64,000 nt of DNA from Gracilaria domingensis (lineage: Eukaryota > Rhodophyta > Florideophyceae > Gracilariales > Gracilariaceae): positions 372,001 to 436,000 of the forward strand of contig VCMS01000021.1 of NCBI GenBank assembly GCA_022539475.1. The letters are read 5' to 3'. The notes beneath the pieces are model-generated. The model worked only from the letters and a program-made list of their open reading frames with translations, did no database searches and had not been told where the DNA came from. The translations under genes were made by a program, and so were the position numbers. Of this stretch, positions 21,118-30,701 are shown one piece after another. Within the stretch, counting starts at the first letter, position 1, and each line of letters begins with the position of its first letter.

Positions 21118-22901
21118 AGGACTCGCGACGGGGGAAGTGGGATCTCAGGCAGTGCGAGGGAGCGTTCGGGGTCGGGCGGGTTGCGGTTGCGCTCTGCACG
21201 CGGCGAGGTGGTTTTGGCGCGAAAGTGTGGTTTGCGTGGCACGTGGACAGCGGCGCGAGTGTGGCAACGTGGCTCGGCTTGCAACGTCGACACGACCGGG
21301 GATTCCACTTTATATCTGTGAGCTAATGTGCTCCATTGGCGCCACAGAGTCTCATCATGAGACTGACTGGAACGCGATGAGAGGCTGCGCTGGGGCGGAA
21401 GCAGTTGGCAAACAAGTCGCTCTCGAGACAAGGGGTTTGTGAACAAGACAGGGTACACTTGCCCTCGGGCCGTTACCTGAAGAACGGAGCACGTTGCTGT
21501 TAATTTGGCGACCATCCATTGCAGCTATGTGATGAGGGCACTATCAGTTTTGGGACAGGTTGGAGATGTGCGGCGGTGCTGTAGTATGCACTGGTGGTGG
21601 TGAGGTGGCTGTGGGTGTGGTTGCAACAAGTTGTCGTGGGTGGACAGGTGCTTGATGTGCTGGTAATCTTGACGACTGACTTGAGCGGCCGTCAGCTGGC
21701 ATTACCAGTTGTTTTCGCTGCTGGCACAGTGGAAGAAGCGGGCGCCCAGCGGCAGCAGCCGAAAGCATGAAGGCGACCATCATACCGTGACAGCAGCGCG
21801 CCGCCCAGGCGCATGCATTGCGGCGCGATCTAAATGCAAAGCGAGAGAGGAATGTAATGAGAGCTGCAGCAGCTGTAGCAGCAGCACGTGTGGCTGCCAT
21901 CCGCATGGAGCAAGCCCGTCTGAATTGCGCGCAAGACGCGCGCGGCGCCGCCGTTTGTGGTGCAAAGCTCAACACTGGCGCGCGCTTGCGCAGCCACACG
22001 CAGCCACAAACCGGCGCCGCGGCCGGCGCGGCGCGCAGCAAGCGCAGCCACGCGCAACGCGCGCGCGCGGTCGCGTGACGTTCACGCGCGGCGTGCGCGC
22101 GGCGCGTGCGCGCACGTGGCGCGCTCTGCTGCAAGCGCCAGCGGCATGTTTGGTGCATCGTACGCCACACAACTTGTCTACGAGCCGCCCCCCCCCACCC
22201 CCCTTCCGCCACCCCCCGCACCCGTCACACAGATGGTCGTCCGTTTCAGTTTTTCATTGCTTTTCACGTCGCCATCCACAGGCGGCCGTTTTGTCTGTTA
22301 CAGAAATGCTAAGCATTTGTGCACTTGTGCAACTGCTGGGCGTGCCCTTTCCGCCTTGCGCCGTGCCGCGGCGTCTGCCTCGATACTGCTGCCAAATAAT
22401 GTTATCTACCGCCGCTGCCGCCGTACCGTACTTTGCGCATCGCCCGTCGATCGCCGCCGTCGGCGCGCGAGCGCACACATCATCGCCGGAAAGCCAGCCA
22501 ATGGAGTCGAACGTAGCTGTCAGCGGCGGCGCGCACTTGTAGAAAGGCGGCGCAATCTCCCAAAAATAACCGCACGTTGCAGCCGCTTTATCATCGCGCG
22601 CCATTCTACCACATCATACGCGCCCATCTCACAATTCATCTCCCACCGCCAACGGTGGGCGAGCCGCCACCAGCCGCGCCACTCAGCGCCACCAGCCCCG
22701 TCGGCCACCACCCCTTCACCGCGCCGGCGCTTACGCGCGCCGCACACGATCGCCGCCGGCTCACAACCGCAAACGCGCGCGACGGCGGCCGACCATCGCG
22801 ACGTCACGCCCGGCCGTTCGCGCACGTCGCCCACGTGGAGTCGCGCCGCAGCCATTCATTTGGCAGCGTGCACGCCGTGCCCGTCACGTGCGGTCACGCG
22901 C

Positions 22902-22937
22902 GCCGCGCACGCCGCGCACGCCGCGCACGCCGCGCAC
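22902..22937. repeat. 9-nt tandem repeat (GCCGCGCAC)4
   Basis: Four exact head-to-tail copies of GCCGCGCAC in the CpG-rich spacer, about 530 bp before the ATPase start. No coding function is evident. Confidence 0.85.
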
Positions 22938-23462
22938 GCGCGAACCGTCCGTACAATGCGCCGTTAAAACGGCCACGACGGTGGGCCAATGGGCGCGGCG
23001 TGCGGCGCGCGCCGCGCGCGTGCATCGCTTGTGCGCTGCGGCCCACTGGTGCTGCTTGTGCGCAACGCGTGGCGCGCATGTGCGCCGCACTTCGACGCGG
23101 GCGGCTGCCCACCTCCCACACACCGCACGCGCGTCACGCACCCACATTCTTCGTTCACCCGCTCTCTCCCACCCGACTCTCCGCCTTCCCCCCGGCACAG
23201 CACTTAAGCCTTCAGTGCACTTCAACTTGCATTCTCCCTCCCTCTCGCAGGTCGCAACTCCCCCTTTCTTTTTCGCAACACCTCCCCCTTCCCTCGACCC
23301 ACCCCCCTTTATCCCTCCCCTCTATCCCCTGCCCCTCGCCCCCGACCCCTTTCGCACCCGAAAGCGCTTCTCTATTTCGTACCGAAGCACACGGGTCTTG
23401 TAGTTTCATAAGTCGTTTTCCGCCTCGATCCGCTTGTCGCAGCCTGTGATTTCTTCGTCACC

Positions 23463-26400
23463 ATGGGTACAGACACATTCACGCCGGGGCAGCCCCGCCG
23501 CCTGTCCCACAATGAGCTCGAAATGGCGCGCCAGTATTCCGAGACCAGCGCCAGGATCTCCGAGATCATCGAGCGCAAAAAGGCCGGAAAGAAGGATAAG
23601 GCTGACAAGCAGGAGGAACTCAAGAAGGAGCTTGAGATGTGGGAGCACAAGGTAACCGTGCAGGAGCTTTCCACCAAGTTGCAGACCGACCCAGAGAAGG
23701 GTCTCACTGAGAACGAGGCCAAGGTCCGCCTTGAAAGAGACGGACCCAACCAGCTGTCTCCCCCCAAGGTCACCCCGTGGTACATCAAGCTCCTCAGTCA
23801 GTTTGTCAACTTCTTTGCTATTCTGCTGCAAGTCGCTTCGATCCTCTGCTTCGTTGGGTATGGTCTCGATAATGAGGCTGTTGACAATCTCTACCTCGGT
23901 ATTGTGTTGTACGTTGTCGTCATTATCACCGCCGTTTTCACTTTCTTCCAGGAGTTCAAGAGTGAAAAGACCATGGAGAAGTTCAAGAACTTTTTGCCGC
24001 CCAAGTCTGTGGCCCGCCGCAGTGGAAAGGTTGTCGAGATTGACGCCTCCACCCTTGTGGTAGGAGACGTCATCGAAGTCAAGCTTGGTGACAAGATCCC
24101 AGCAGATATCCGTCTTGTTTCGAACCAGAAGCTCAAGGTCGACAACTCTCCTCTCACTGGTGAGTCTGAACCGATTGGCCGAACTGTCGATTGTACTGAT
24201 GACAACCCCCTCGAGACCAAGAATCTGGCCTTCTTCGGTACTCTTGCTGTCGACGGTACTTGCACTGGCATCGTTGTTAACACTGGTGATGATACCGTCT
24301 TCGGTCGTATCGCTGGTCTGGCTGCCGGCTCTGTGTCTGAGGTCACCACTCTGCAGATTGACATCCATCACTTTGTCATTATCATTTCTTCCGTCGCCAT
24401 CTTCCTCGGCGTTCTCTTCTTCGTCATTGGTCTCATCAAGGGAACTCCAGTTATCACGAACGTTGTGTTCTGTATCGGTATTATTGTCGCCAATGTACCC
24501 GAAGGACTGCTCGCTACTGTGACTGTGTCACTCACCTTGTCCGCCAAGCGTATGGCTAAGAAGCAGGTGCTCGTGAAGAAGCTGGAGGCTGTTGAGACCC
24601 TCGGATCCACTACTTGTATTTGCTCCGATAAGACTGGTACCTTGACCCAGAACCGAATGACTATTGTCCATGTCGCCTATGACAAGCAGCTCCACACTAC
24701 CAAGACTGCTGCCACTGAAGCCACCTTTGATCTCGAAGACCCATGCTTCAAGGAACTCTTCTACATTGGTGCTGTCTGCGGTAAGGCCGTGTTCGACGCC
24801 AAGGATATGGATGAGAACCCAGACAAGTCTATTGACGAACGCAAGGTCAACGGTGATGCTTCCGAAGCCGGTATCCTCAAGTTCTCCGAGAAGATCCGCT
24901 CCGTCCAGGACATGCGTAACAGGAACAAGCAGGTGTGCACCATTCCTTTCAACTCTGCCAACAAGTTCATGATTACCATTAACAAGATCGCCGATCAGGG
25001 AGAACGCCTCCGCCTGTGCATGAAGGGTGCCCCCGAACGTGTCATTGATCGATGCACCACCATCCTGACCAAGGACGGTATCCAGCCATTCGATGCCGCC
25101 GCTAAGTCTGTTATCAACGAGCAATTGGCCTTTATGATGGAGCGTGGTGAACGCTGCCTCGGTTTTGCCAGGATGGACCTCGATCCGAGCGAGTACCCTG
25201 TCAACTTCGCGTTCGATACTGAGGAAATCAACTTCCCAATGACCGGTCTCACCTTTGTTGGCCTCATGGCTCTTCTTGATCCGCCACGTGAGGCCGTGCC
25301 CAACGCCGTGTCGACCTGCCAGTCCGCTGGTGTCAAGGTTATCATGGTTACTGGTGATCACCCCGCTACTGCCAAGTCCATCGCCAAGCAGGTGAACATC
25401 ATCCAGAGTGCAACTGCCGAAGACGTTGCCAAGGAGCGTGGTATCTCTGTTGACGAAGTTGACCGTTCGGACATCAAGGCCATTGTCGTCCCTGGTTCCC
25501 AGATCAAGGATCTCGAACAGGATGACTGGGATCGCATTCTCGCTCACGAGCAGATTGTGTTTGCCCGTACCTCTCCGCAACAGAAGCTCATCATTGTGGA
25601 GAACAACCAGCGTCTCGGTAACATTGTCGCTGTCACAGGTGATGGTGTGAATGACTCTCCTGCCTTGAAGAAGGCTAACATCGGTATTGCTATGGGTATT
25701 GCTGGCTCTGATGTGTCCAAGGAAGCGGCTGACATGATCTTGCTCGATGACAACTTCGCTTCCATTGTGAATGGTGTTGAGGAAGGTCGTCTCATCTTCG
25801 ACAACTTGAAGAAGTCCATCGCCTACACACTCACCAGTAACATTCCGGAAATCACTCCCTTCCTGGCCTTCATTATCGTGCAGATCCCGCTTCCATTGAC
25901 CACAGTGCTTATCCTTTGCATTGATCTGGGAACTGATCTTCTGCCAGCCATTTCTCTCGCGTACGAGAACCCCGAGTCTGACATCATGCGTCGTCCTCCG
26001 CGTGACTCTCGTGTGGATCGACTGGTGAACCGCCGTCTCATCTCTTTCTCTTACTTCCAGATTGGTGTCATTCAGGCCTTGGCTGGATTCTACTGCTACC
26101 TGGTTGTCCTCGGAGATTTCGGTCTTACAGCTCACATTCTTCCCTTCCTTGACGAGGACGCGTACATTGCCTCTCCACAGAGCGATGACAAGCGTTGGTT
26201 GTTCGTTCGCCGAGACCGTCCGTTTGGTGAGGCTAAGGAAGCAGGTTGGTTCGATGAGACGGGTGACTTTGAGCGATTCTTCGATGAAGCAGTTCCCGGC
26301 TTTTTGGAACAGGATGACTCGGAGCCGGACCAGGTTGGTCTCATATACAAGCGACTTCTCGAGCCGGCTAACGAGGACCAGCTTGAGAACATGTACAAGA

Positions 26401-27005
26401 TTATCGGCAACGTAGTTGAGGCGCCACCATGCCTGGCATTCACTTGCACCGAAACTGGGCCTAACGGTGCGACTTTGAGCAATGACTACGAATGCTTCAG
26501 CAACCCTACCGCGGTGGGAGGAGTGAGTATCCCGCGCGCGGCTCTGACTAATACTGACCGCTCGGTAGAGGACTTGTTCAACAACAATGTTGACGAGGGT
26601 AGCGGTGCAGGTGAAGGATGCTACGATTTGTACACCAAGAACCAGCAAGAGGAAGCGCTGAAGACTGCTCAGACTGCCTTCTTCGTGTGCATTGTCATTG
26701 TACAGATGGGTGGTCTTCTTGTGTGCAAGACCAGATTGCTTTCATTCTTCAAGCAGGGAATGAAGAACATGGTGCTGAACATTGGGCTGCTGACTGAGGT
26801 GGCGCTGTGCGCGCTGCTGTGCTATGTTCCGTTCATTAATACTGCTTTCCAAACCCGCAGCCTCCGTTTCGTGCACTGGCTGCCGGCTATTCCGTTCTCC
26901 GTGTTTATTTTCTGCTATGACGAAATCCGAAAGTTCCTCATCCGACTTGGAGACAATAAGGGTAACAAACTGGGAGTCTGGCTGCGTGAAAACACATATT
27001 GGTAA
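23463..27005 (+). CDS. Na+/K+-ATPase-type P-type (IIC) cation pump, catalytic subunit
   Basis: An 1180-residue intronless pump close in sequence to animal Na+,K+-ATPase alpha subunits and to the KPA pumps of Porphyra/Pyropia. It would export Na+ and import K+ (or H+/K+) at the plasma membrane. Seen: TGES (232-235), VPEGL in M4 (345-349), phosphorylation motif CSDKTGTLT with Asp389, VTGDHPATA (near 629), TGDGVNDSPAL (near 726). The M5 signature TSNIPE (Ser792, Asn793, Glu796) and M6 CIDLGTD (Asp821, Asp825) match the cation sites of Na+,K+ pumps. Odd: a loop of about 170 residues between M7 and M8, much longer than in animals, and QMGG (1081-1084) where animal pumps have QWAD. Codon use is strongly biased (many C-ending codons), suggesting very high expression. 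The C-terminus ends RENTYW, like the animal KETYY end. Confidence 0.95.
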   Translation: MGTDTFTPGQPRRLSHNELEMARQYSETSARISEIIERKKAGKKDKADKQEELKKELEMWEHKVTVQELSTKLQTDPEKGLTENEAKVRLERDGPNQLSPPKVTPWYIKLLSQFVNFFAILLQVASILCFVGYGLDNEAVDNLYLGIVLYVVVIITAVFTFFQEFKSEKTMEKFKNFLPPKSVARRSGKVVEIDASTLVVGDVIEVKLGDKIPADIRLVSNQKLKVDNSPLTGESEPIGRTVDCTDDNPLETKNLAFFGTLAVDGTCTGIVVNTGDDTVFGRIAGLAAGSVSEVTTLQIDIHHFVIIISSVAIFLGVLFFVIGLIKGTPVITNVVFCIGIIVANVPEGLLATVTVSLTLSAKRMAKKQVLVKKLEAVETLGSTTCICSDKTGTLTQNRMTIVHVAYDKQLHTTKTAATEATFDLEDPCFKELFYIGAVCGKAVFDAKDMDENPDKSIDERKVNGDASEAGILKFSEKIRSVQDMRNRNKQVCTIPFNSANKFMITINKIADQGERLRLCMKGAPERVIDRCTTILTKDGIQPFDAAAKSVINEQLAFMMERGERCLGFARMDLDPSEYPVNFAFDTEEINFPMTGLTFVGLMALLDPPREAVPNAVSTCQSAGVKVIMVTGDHPATAKSIAKQVNIIQSATAEDVAKERGISVDEVDRSDIKAIVVPGSQIKDLEQDDWDRILAHEQIVFARTSPQQKLIIVENNQRLGNIVAVTGDGVNDSPALKKANIGIAMGIAGSDVSKEAADMILLDDNFASIVNGVEEGRLIFDNLKKSIAYTLTSNIPEITPFLAFIIVQIPLPLTTVLILCIDLGTDLLPAISLAYENPESDIMRRPPRDSRVDRLVNRRLISFSYFQIGVIQALAGFYCYLVVLGDFGLTAHILPFLDEDAYIASPQSDDKRWLFVRRDRPFGEAKEAGWFDETGDFERFFDEAVPGFLEQDDSEPDQVGLIYKRLLEPANEDQLENMYKIIGNVVEAPPCLAFTCTETGPNGATLSNDYECFSNPTAVGGVSIPRAALTNTDRSVEDLFNNNVDEGSGAGEGCYDLYTKNQQEEALKTAQTAFFVCIVIVQMGGLLVCKTRLLSFFKQGMKNMVLNIGLLTEVALCALLCYVPFINTAFQTRSLRFVHWLPAIPFSVFIFCYDEIRKFLIRLGDNKGNKLGVWLRENTYW

Positions 27006-27738
27006 CGCGTCCACAGCCTACGTTCATTTATATGCTTTTCGTAGCCCTTTCTAGTACTTTGCATGCCGTTGTGAAATAAAGAGGTGTTTGATCTTGTTTT
27101 GTCCTACTGGAGTGTTGATACTTGCGCGCCTGCGATGCCATCCCTGATACTAGAACTACGAAGGTACCTCTAGGAGAAGAGATTGAAGTCGAAGTGAAGC
27201 ACTCTTGATAATTGGCACGGCGCGCGAAAGACTAAGAGGTCGAAGCCGTCTGCGTAGTAAATTCCTTGCGGATCAAATATGCGAGCGGATTATTCGGCAT
27301 TATCTATCTACAGTACGTGTAGCGAGCGATGCAAGTCGCAGCCGTACATGCGCTGGGGATGAATTTGAATGCATTGCGGGCGCAGAGACCTCCAAAGCAG
27401 CGACACAACCGTTGGACAAACGGCGCTCGGTCACAGCTGCGGGTCTCGTCCGCCCGAACGATCTCACTTTGTCCACCCGCACCTCGTCAAGCTCGCCATC
27501 ACCGCCGTCGAACCAGCCAGTCGAAAACCGATATCAAACTAGCGACGCTAAAGAGAACTTGGGCTCGCGTTTTCCCCCCTCCCCCTGCCGCGGCTCTTAT
27601 CTATGGCATAGATTCTATGCGCGTCTTCATCCACGCAGTGCGGCAAGTACACACCGATCTCACACACTTTTTTGGCGCCCTGTGACAACCGTCGCATCAT
27701 CCTCGATTTGACCTCTGTGCCTGTCGCCGTCCGCCAAC
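27006..27738. other. Intergenic region between the ATPase and Nup58
   Basis: Contains an AATAAA signal at 27075-27080, 70 bp after the ATPase stop, and a C-rich tract near 27573-27592 in the leader of Nup58. Frames across it are not protein-like. Confidence 0.5.
27075..27080 (+). terminator. Polyadenylation signal of the ATPase gene
   Basis: A perfect AATAAA hexamer 70 nt downstream of the ATPase stop codon, followed by GT/T-rich sequence (GTGTTTGATCTTGTTTTGTC), the usual layout of a cleavage/polyadenylation site. Confidence 0.6.
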
Positions 27739-29259
27739 ATGTTCGGTTCGGCACAGTCCGCACCGTCGCTGTTTGCCAGCACGCCGGCGCAGAGTGCGAG
27801 TCTGTTCGGCGCAGCTTCGTCTTCGTCTCTTTTCGGTGGAGCTCCTGCGCAGCAATCTTCTTCTTATTTTTTGTTTGGCGGTGCCGCGCCGCAGTCTAGC
27901 GCCGGCTCTTTGTTCGGTGGAGCAGCTGCCTCGGCAAGCTCCGCCTCTCTTTTTGGTGGCGGCGCAGGCTCTTCCTCCTTGTTCGGCGCTCCGGCGAGTT
28001 CGTCATCGTTATTCGGTGCGCCTGCCAGTTCGTCATCGCTGTTTGGACAACAAAGCGGCGGGGGTCTTTTTGGGAGTGCTCCGGTCGCACAGCCGCAGCA
28101 AGCAAGCGCCCAGCAGCAGCAGCAAGTCGAAATCACGCTTCGAACGCGTATTTCGCAACTTCCGCAAAACTTCCAGAACGATCTGTTTGCGGTTGAACGT
28201 CATCTACGCGAGCAGCGCAACAAAGCCGCCCTTCTTTGGACGAAGCGAGGCGATGTGGACGCGAAGCTGTTGCAAACCAAAACGAACGCCGCGGATATAT
28301 CCAGGCTGTTGGTCAAGGTCAGGGCCGAGGTGGATGCTCTGGAGGCGAACGCAAACTCGCTCAAGGCGGCAGTGAGGCTGGAGCGTGCTTCCGCACAACC
28401 TGTCGTGAACGCGTTGGAAAACCTTTCTCGAAGGGGTTACTCTGGCTATCTGGATCAGAATGGTTTACCGTACATGGACACTGGCAGTAGGGTGCAGGCC
28501 GCTCATGTTCCCGATGAGTACTTTATTCGCATTGTCGAGGAGCTGGAAGGTAGGGCAACGGAGTACAAATCGGAGATCGACGAAATCGCGGCATTCTTGA
28601 AAGCACAAGGGGTCATGCTGAGCAGCGGCGCAAGTGGGTTTGGGAACGGAGGCAGCGGTAGTTTATTAGACAACCTATCGCAGAGGTACGTTGACATTGG
28701 CGTTCCCGGTGCCAACACACCTAGCATTCCGCAAGGTACGATAGAGGACGTTATCCGACGCCAGTACGAGTACTTTATGGTGGTTGCTAGTCACATTGCT
28801 GTGGCTCACGAGAACCTGAGAGCGGCACGGGAGCAGTTTCTGCATGTTTTGAAGGAGCGCGACGCCGATGCTCCAAACCCATTCCAGCAAGCGGACATGC
28901 GCGAAAAGGTGGAAAAAGATCGACAACGTCTTCAAACTGACAAACGTGCGGCTGCTGGTGCTTTGCAGTTCGTCAGTCAGATCAACTCCCAAACTCAACC
29001 GTCTTCAGGGCCTGGAACTGTGGTGGCGGCTTCGGGATCCGGCGTGGCTAGTGGCGCGGGGTTATCCACATCGCAAGCTTCGTTGTTCCAGTCTAGCGCA
29101 GCGACAGGCTCGCTGTTTGGTGCATCTGGGGGCGCAGCGAGCGCGGGTAGTGCGTCAGGAGGGCTCTTCGGTGGAGGGTTTAGCTTTGCTGGTAGTTCCT
29201 CCGCGTTAGGGGCCGATAGTGGCGACGCAAGTCGAGCCACAAGACGTAAAAGAGAGTAA
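27739..29259 (+). CDS. NUP58: FG nucleoporin of the Nup58/Nup49 type
   Basis: A 506-residue protein. Residues 1-115 are Ser/Ala/Gly-rich with many SLFG and LFGG repeats. Residues about 130-420 are helical, with heptad-like stretches (FQNDLFAVERHLREQR, YFIRIVEELEGRATEYKSEI, QYEYFMVVASHIAVAHENL). A second FG region follows (ATGSLFGA, GGLFGGGFSFAG), and the end RRKRE is basic. FG repeats on both sides of one central coiled coil are typical of Nup58/Nup45, which with Nup62 and Nup54 lines the central channel of the nuclear pore. Yeast Nup49 has FG only at the N-terminus. The ATG at 27739 starts directly with MFGS. It converges on SPOUT1 with 52 bp between stops. Confidence 0.82.
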   Translation: MFGSAQSAPSLFASTPAQSASLFGAASSSSLFGGAPAQQSSSYFLFGGAAPQSSAGSLFGGAAASASSASLFGGGAGSSSLFGAPASSSSLFGAPASSSSLFGQQSGGGLFGSAPVAQPQQASAQQQQQVEITLRTRISQLPQNFQNDLFAVERHLREQRNKAALLWTKRGDVDAKLLQTKTNAADISRLLVKVRAEVDALEANANSLKAAVRLERASAQPVVNALENLSRRGYSGYLDQNGLPYMDTGSRVQAAHVPDEYFIRIVEELEGRATEYKSEIDEIAAFLKAQGVMLSSGASGFGNGGSGSLLDNLSQRYVDIGVPGANTPSIPQGTIEDVIRRQYEYFMVVASHIAVAHENLRAAREQFLHVLKERDADAPNPFQQADMREKVEKDRQRLQTDKRAAAGALQFVSQINSQTQPSSGPGTVVAASGSGVASGAGLSTSQASLFQSSAATGSLFGASGGAASAGSASGGLFGGGFSFAGSSSALGADSGDASRATRRKRE

Positions 29260-29311
29260 CGCGCTTTAGGCACTGCCGAAACGCTGGGCGCGGAAGCGTT
29301 GTATGATAATT

Positions 29312-30328
29312 TCACACATTGGCGCTGATATATGGCTGCAGCGCAGCCAGCGAGATGAGCAGCGCTTCCTCAGTGCGGATGGTGCGCGATCCTTGATGCG
29401 GGCAGGTATTGATGTAGAAGTCAAACAGATCAGCCACAGGGTAGACGGGATGGGCACTCTGCGGAGATTTGTCGGGGTCGGACGACACATTAAGCTGCTC
29501 GAGGCGCTCGTCGCCGATGACGCTGTGCTCGAGGCCTTGCACTCCGCCAAACACAATGAGAAGGTTGTTAAACGGTGGGAAAGCCGCCGCATCGTGCGCA
29601 AAGGCGTCGATGGGGGTGCCGCGCTCGGAGGTGCCGATGACGAGATCGTACTTGTCGCACACCAAACTATTGGTGAAGACGTCGGACAGGCACTTGGCCG
29701 TGCGCACCTGGTAGCCCCAGTACATGTTCCGCGCGCGCGGGGCGTCGCGGGGCACCAGACGGCCGAAGAGGTACTTGCCCGGCACGTTGCGGTAGTCGTC
29801 GCCGGACGGCGTCATGTCGACGGTGACGCGGGTGGCGGCGGCGACGGGGCGATCGACCTCGACCAGGCGCGGCAGCCCGACGTCGACGAAGCGGGTGGGC
29901 GGCGGGTCGGACGCGGCGCGGCGCGGCGGCGCCCTGGCGACGGCGACGCCCTCGCGGAACGGCACGCAGTCGGAGCGCGCGACGTGGCTGGGGAGCGCCA
30001 GCGGGTTGAGCAGCCCCACCAGCCGCAGGTCGGCGCTCACGGGGAACAGGTGCTTGCGCAGGTACTGCGGCGTCTCCAGGTAGCGCAGCACGCGCGCAAA
30101 CAGCGCCGTCGCATCGGGCGGCGCGCCGTGCGCGCGGCGCGGCGGCGCGTCGGGCGCGCGCTCGTCGAACAGCACCACCTCCGCCACGCGGAACACCGCC
30201 GCCGCGCGCGCCACCTGCCCGGCCACGTACACGCGCAGCTCGGGCGACTGCGCGTTGAGCAGGATGGACGACGGCAGCGCGACGGAGACGGAGCGCGGCG
30301 GGCGCGGCGGGCGCGGCGGGAGCGGCAT
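29312..30328 (-). CDS. SPOUT1: SPOUT-class RNA methyltransferase (SPOUT1/C9orf114 family)
   Basis: A 338-residue protein beginning at the ATG at 30328, followed by a Pro/Arg-rich tip and the family start SVSVALPSSILLNAQSPELR, VAGQVARAAAVF and EVVLFDE. The middle has YLETPQYLRKHLFP and the C-terminal part has DLVIGTSERGTPID, LLIVFGGVQGLEHSV and the tail NTCPHQGSRTIRTEEALLISLAAL, the SAM-binding trefoil-knot region. Family members methylate 28S rRNA or small RNAs, and the human protein also acts at kinetochores/spindle poles. The 5' two thirds are extremely GC-rich (about 29700-30330), unlike the 3' end. The frame stays open upstream of 30328 for about 70 codons of Arg/Ala-rich sequence, which I regard as leader. 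It shares a 373-bp divergent region with the DHHC gene. Confidence 0.92.
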   Translation of the reverse strand: MPLPPRPPRPPRSVSVALPSSILLNAQSPELRVYVAGQVARAAAVFRVAEVVLFDERAPDAPPRRAHGAPPDATALFARVLRYLETPQYLRKHLFPVSADLRLVGLLNPLALPSHVARSDCVPFREGVAVARAPPRRAASDPPPTRFVDVGLPRLVEVDRPVAAATRVTVDMTPSGDDYRNVPGKYLFGRLVPRDAPRARNMYWGYQVRTAKCLSDVFTNSLVCDKYDLVIGTSERGTPIDAFAHDAAAFPPFNNLLIVFGGVQGLEHSVIGDERLEQLNVSSDPDKSPQSAHPVYPVADLFDFYINTCPHQGSRTIRTEEALLISLAALQPYISANV

Positions 30329-30701
30329 GGCGGCGGGGCGCGCGGGGCGCGCGGCTGTGCGGCGCGCGCGCGCGCCGGCGCGTGGCCGCGTAGCGCGCAA
30401 CGTTCGGCGCGCGCCGCTGGCGCGCGCGCGTGCGCCACAGTAAGTCCGCGGCGGGCAACGGCTGCCGAGCGCCAGCGCCCGTAACGGCGCCTCCCGCCGC
30501 GCCCGCTCCACGGCCCACCCCCCTGCGCCCCCCATCGCCCATCGCCCGCGCCCCCACCGACCCCGCCCCCCGCTACTCCTCGCGCCTTCGCGCCTCCGCC
30601 GCCCCCTTCTCCGGCTCCCCCTCCCTTCCCCTCATCCCTCCCCCCCTCCTCGTCCCCCTCCCTCCCCCCCTCCCCCACCGGCCGCCGCCTCCCCCCCCGC
30701 C
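30329..30701. promoter_or_regulatory. Short divergent (bidirectional) promoter region SPOUT1/DHHC
   Basis: Only 373 bp separate two divergent start codons, so both core promoters must lie here or overlap the leaders. The DHHC-proximal half is almost pure pyrimidine on the plus strand, the SPOUT1-proximal half is a CG-rich block. No TATA box is seen. Confidence 0.6.

Larger units (their letters stand above)
21069..23462. other. CpG-rich intergenic region upstream of RPA3 and the ATPase
   Basis: A 2.4-kb divergent spacer, extremely rich in CG dinucleotides between about 21950 and 23120. It holds the 18-G run next to RPA3, a 9-nt tandem repeat at 22902-22937, a CCAAT box at 22986 and a pyrimidine-rich leader before the ATPase (23230-23345). 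Long open frames on both strands here are composition effects. Confidence 0.5.

Noticed and set aside
21069-21515. Upstream extension of the RPA3 frame by 149 codons
   Set aside because: It reads through the 18-base homopolymer and proline-coding leader. RPA3 proteins have no such extension and a normal ATG at 21068 starts the OB fold.
21544-23449. Long open frames on both strands (for example minus 21544-22221, plus 21957-22967, plus 22577-23449)
   Set aside because: The region is extremely CG-rich, so stop codons are rare. The translations are Ala/Arg/His/Pro runs without domains, and frames on both strands and in all phases are equally open.
24528-26648. A 706-codon open frame antisense to the ATPase
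   Set aside because: It is a mirror of the ATPase reading frame caused by its strong codon bias, which removes stops on the opposite strand. It has no domain pattern of its own.
27205-27711. A 168-codon plus-strand frame before Nup58
   Set aside because: No protein-like pattern. It overlaps the likely Nup58 promoter and other frames there are equally open.
29667-30678. Alternative long frames over SPOUT1 and its promoter
   Set aside because: They are out-of-phase readings of a GC-rich gene giving Arg/Ala/Gly runs; the SPOUT1 frame alone carries conserved motifs.
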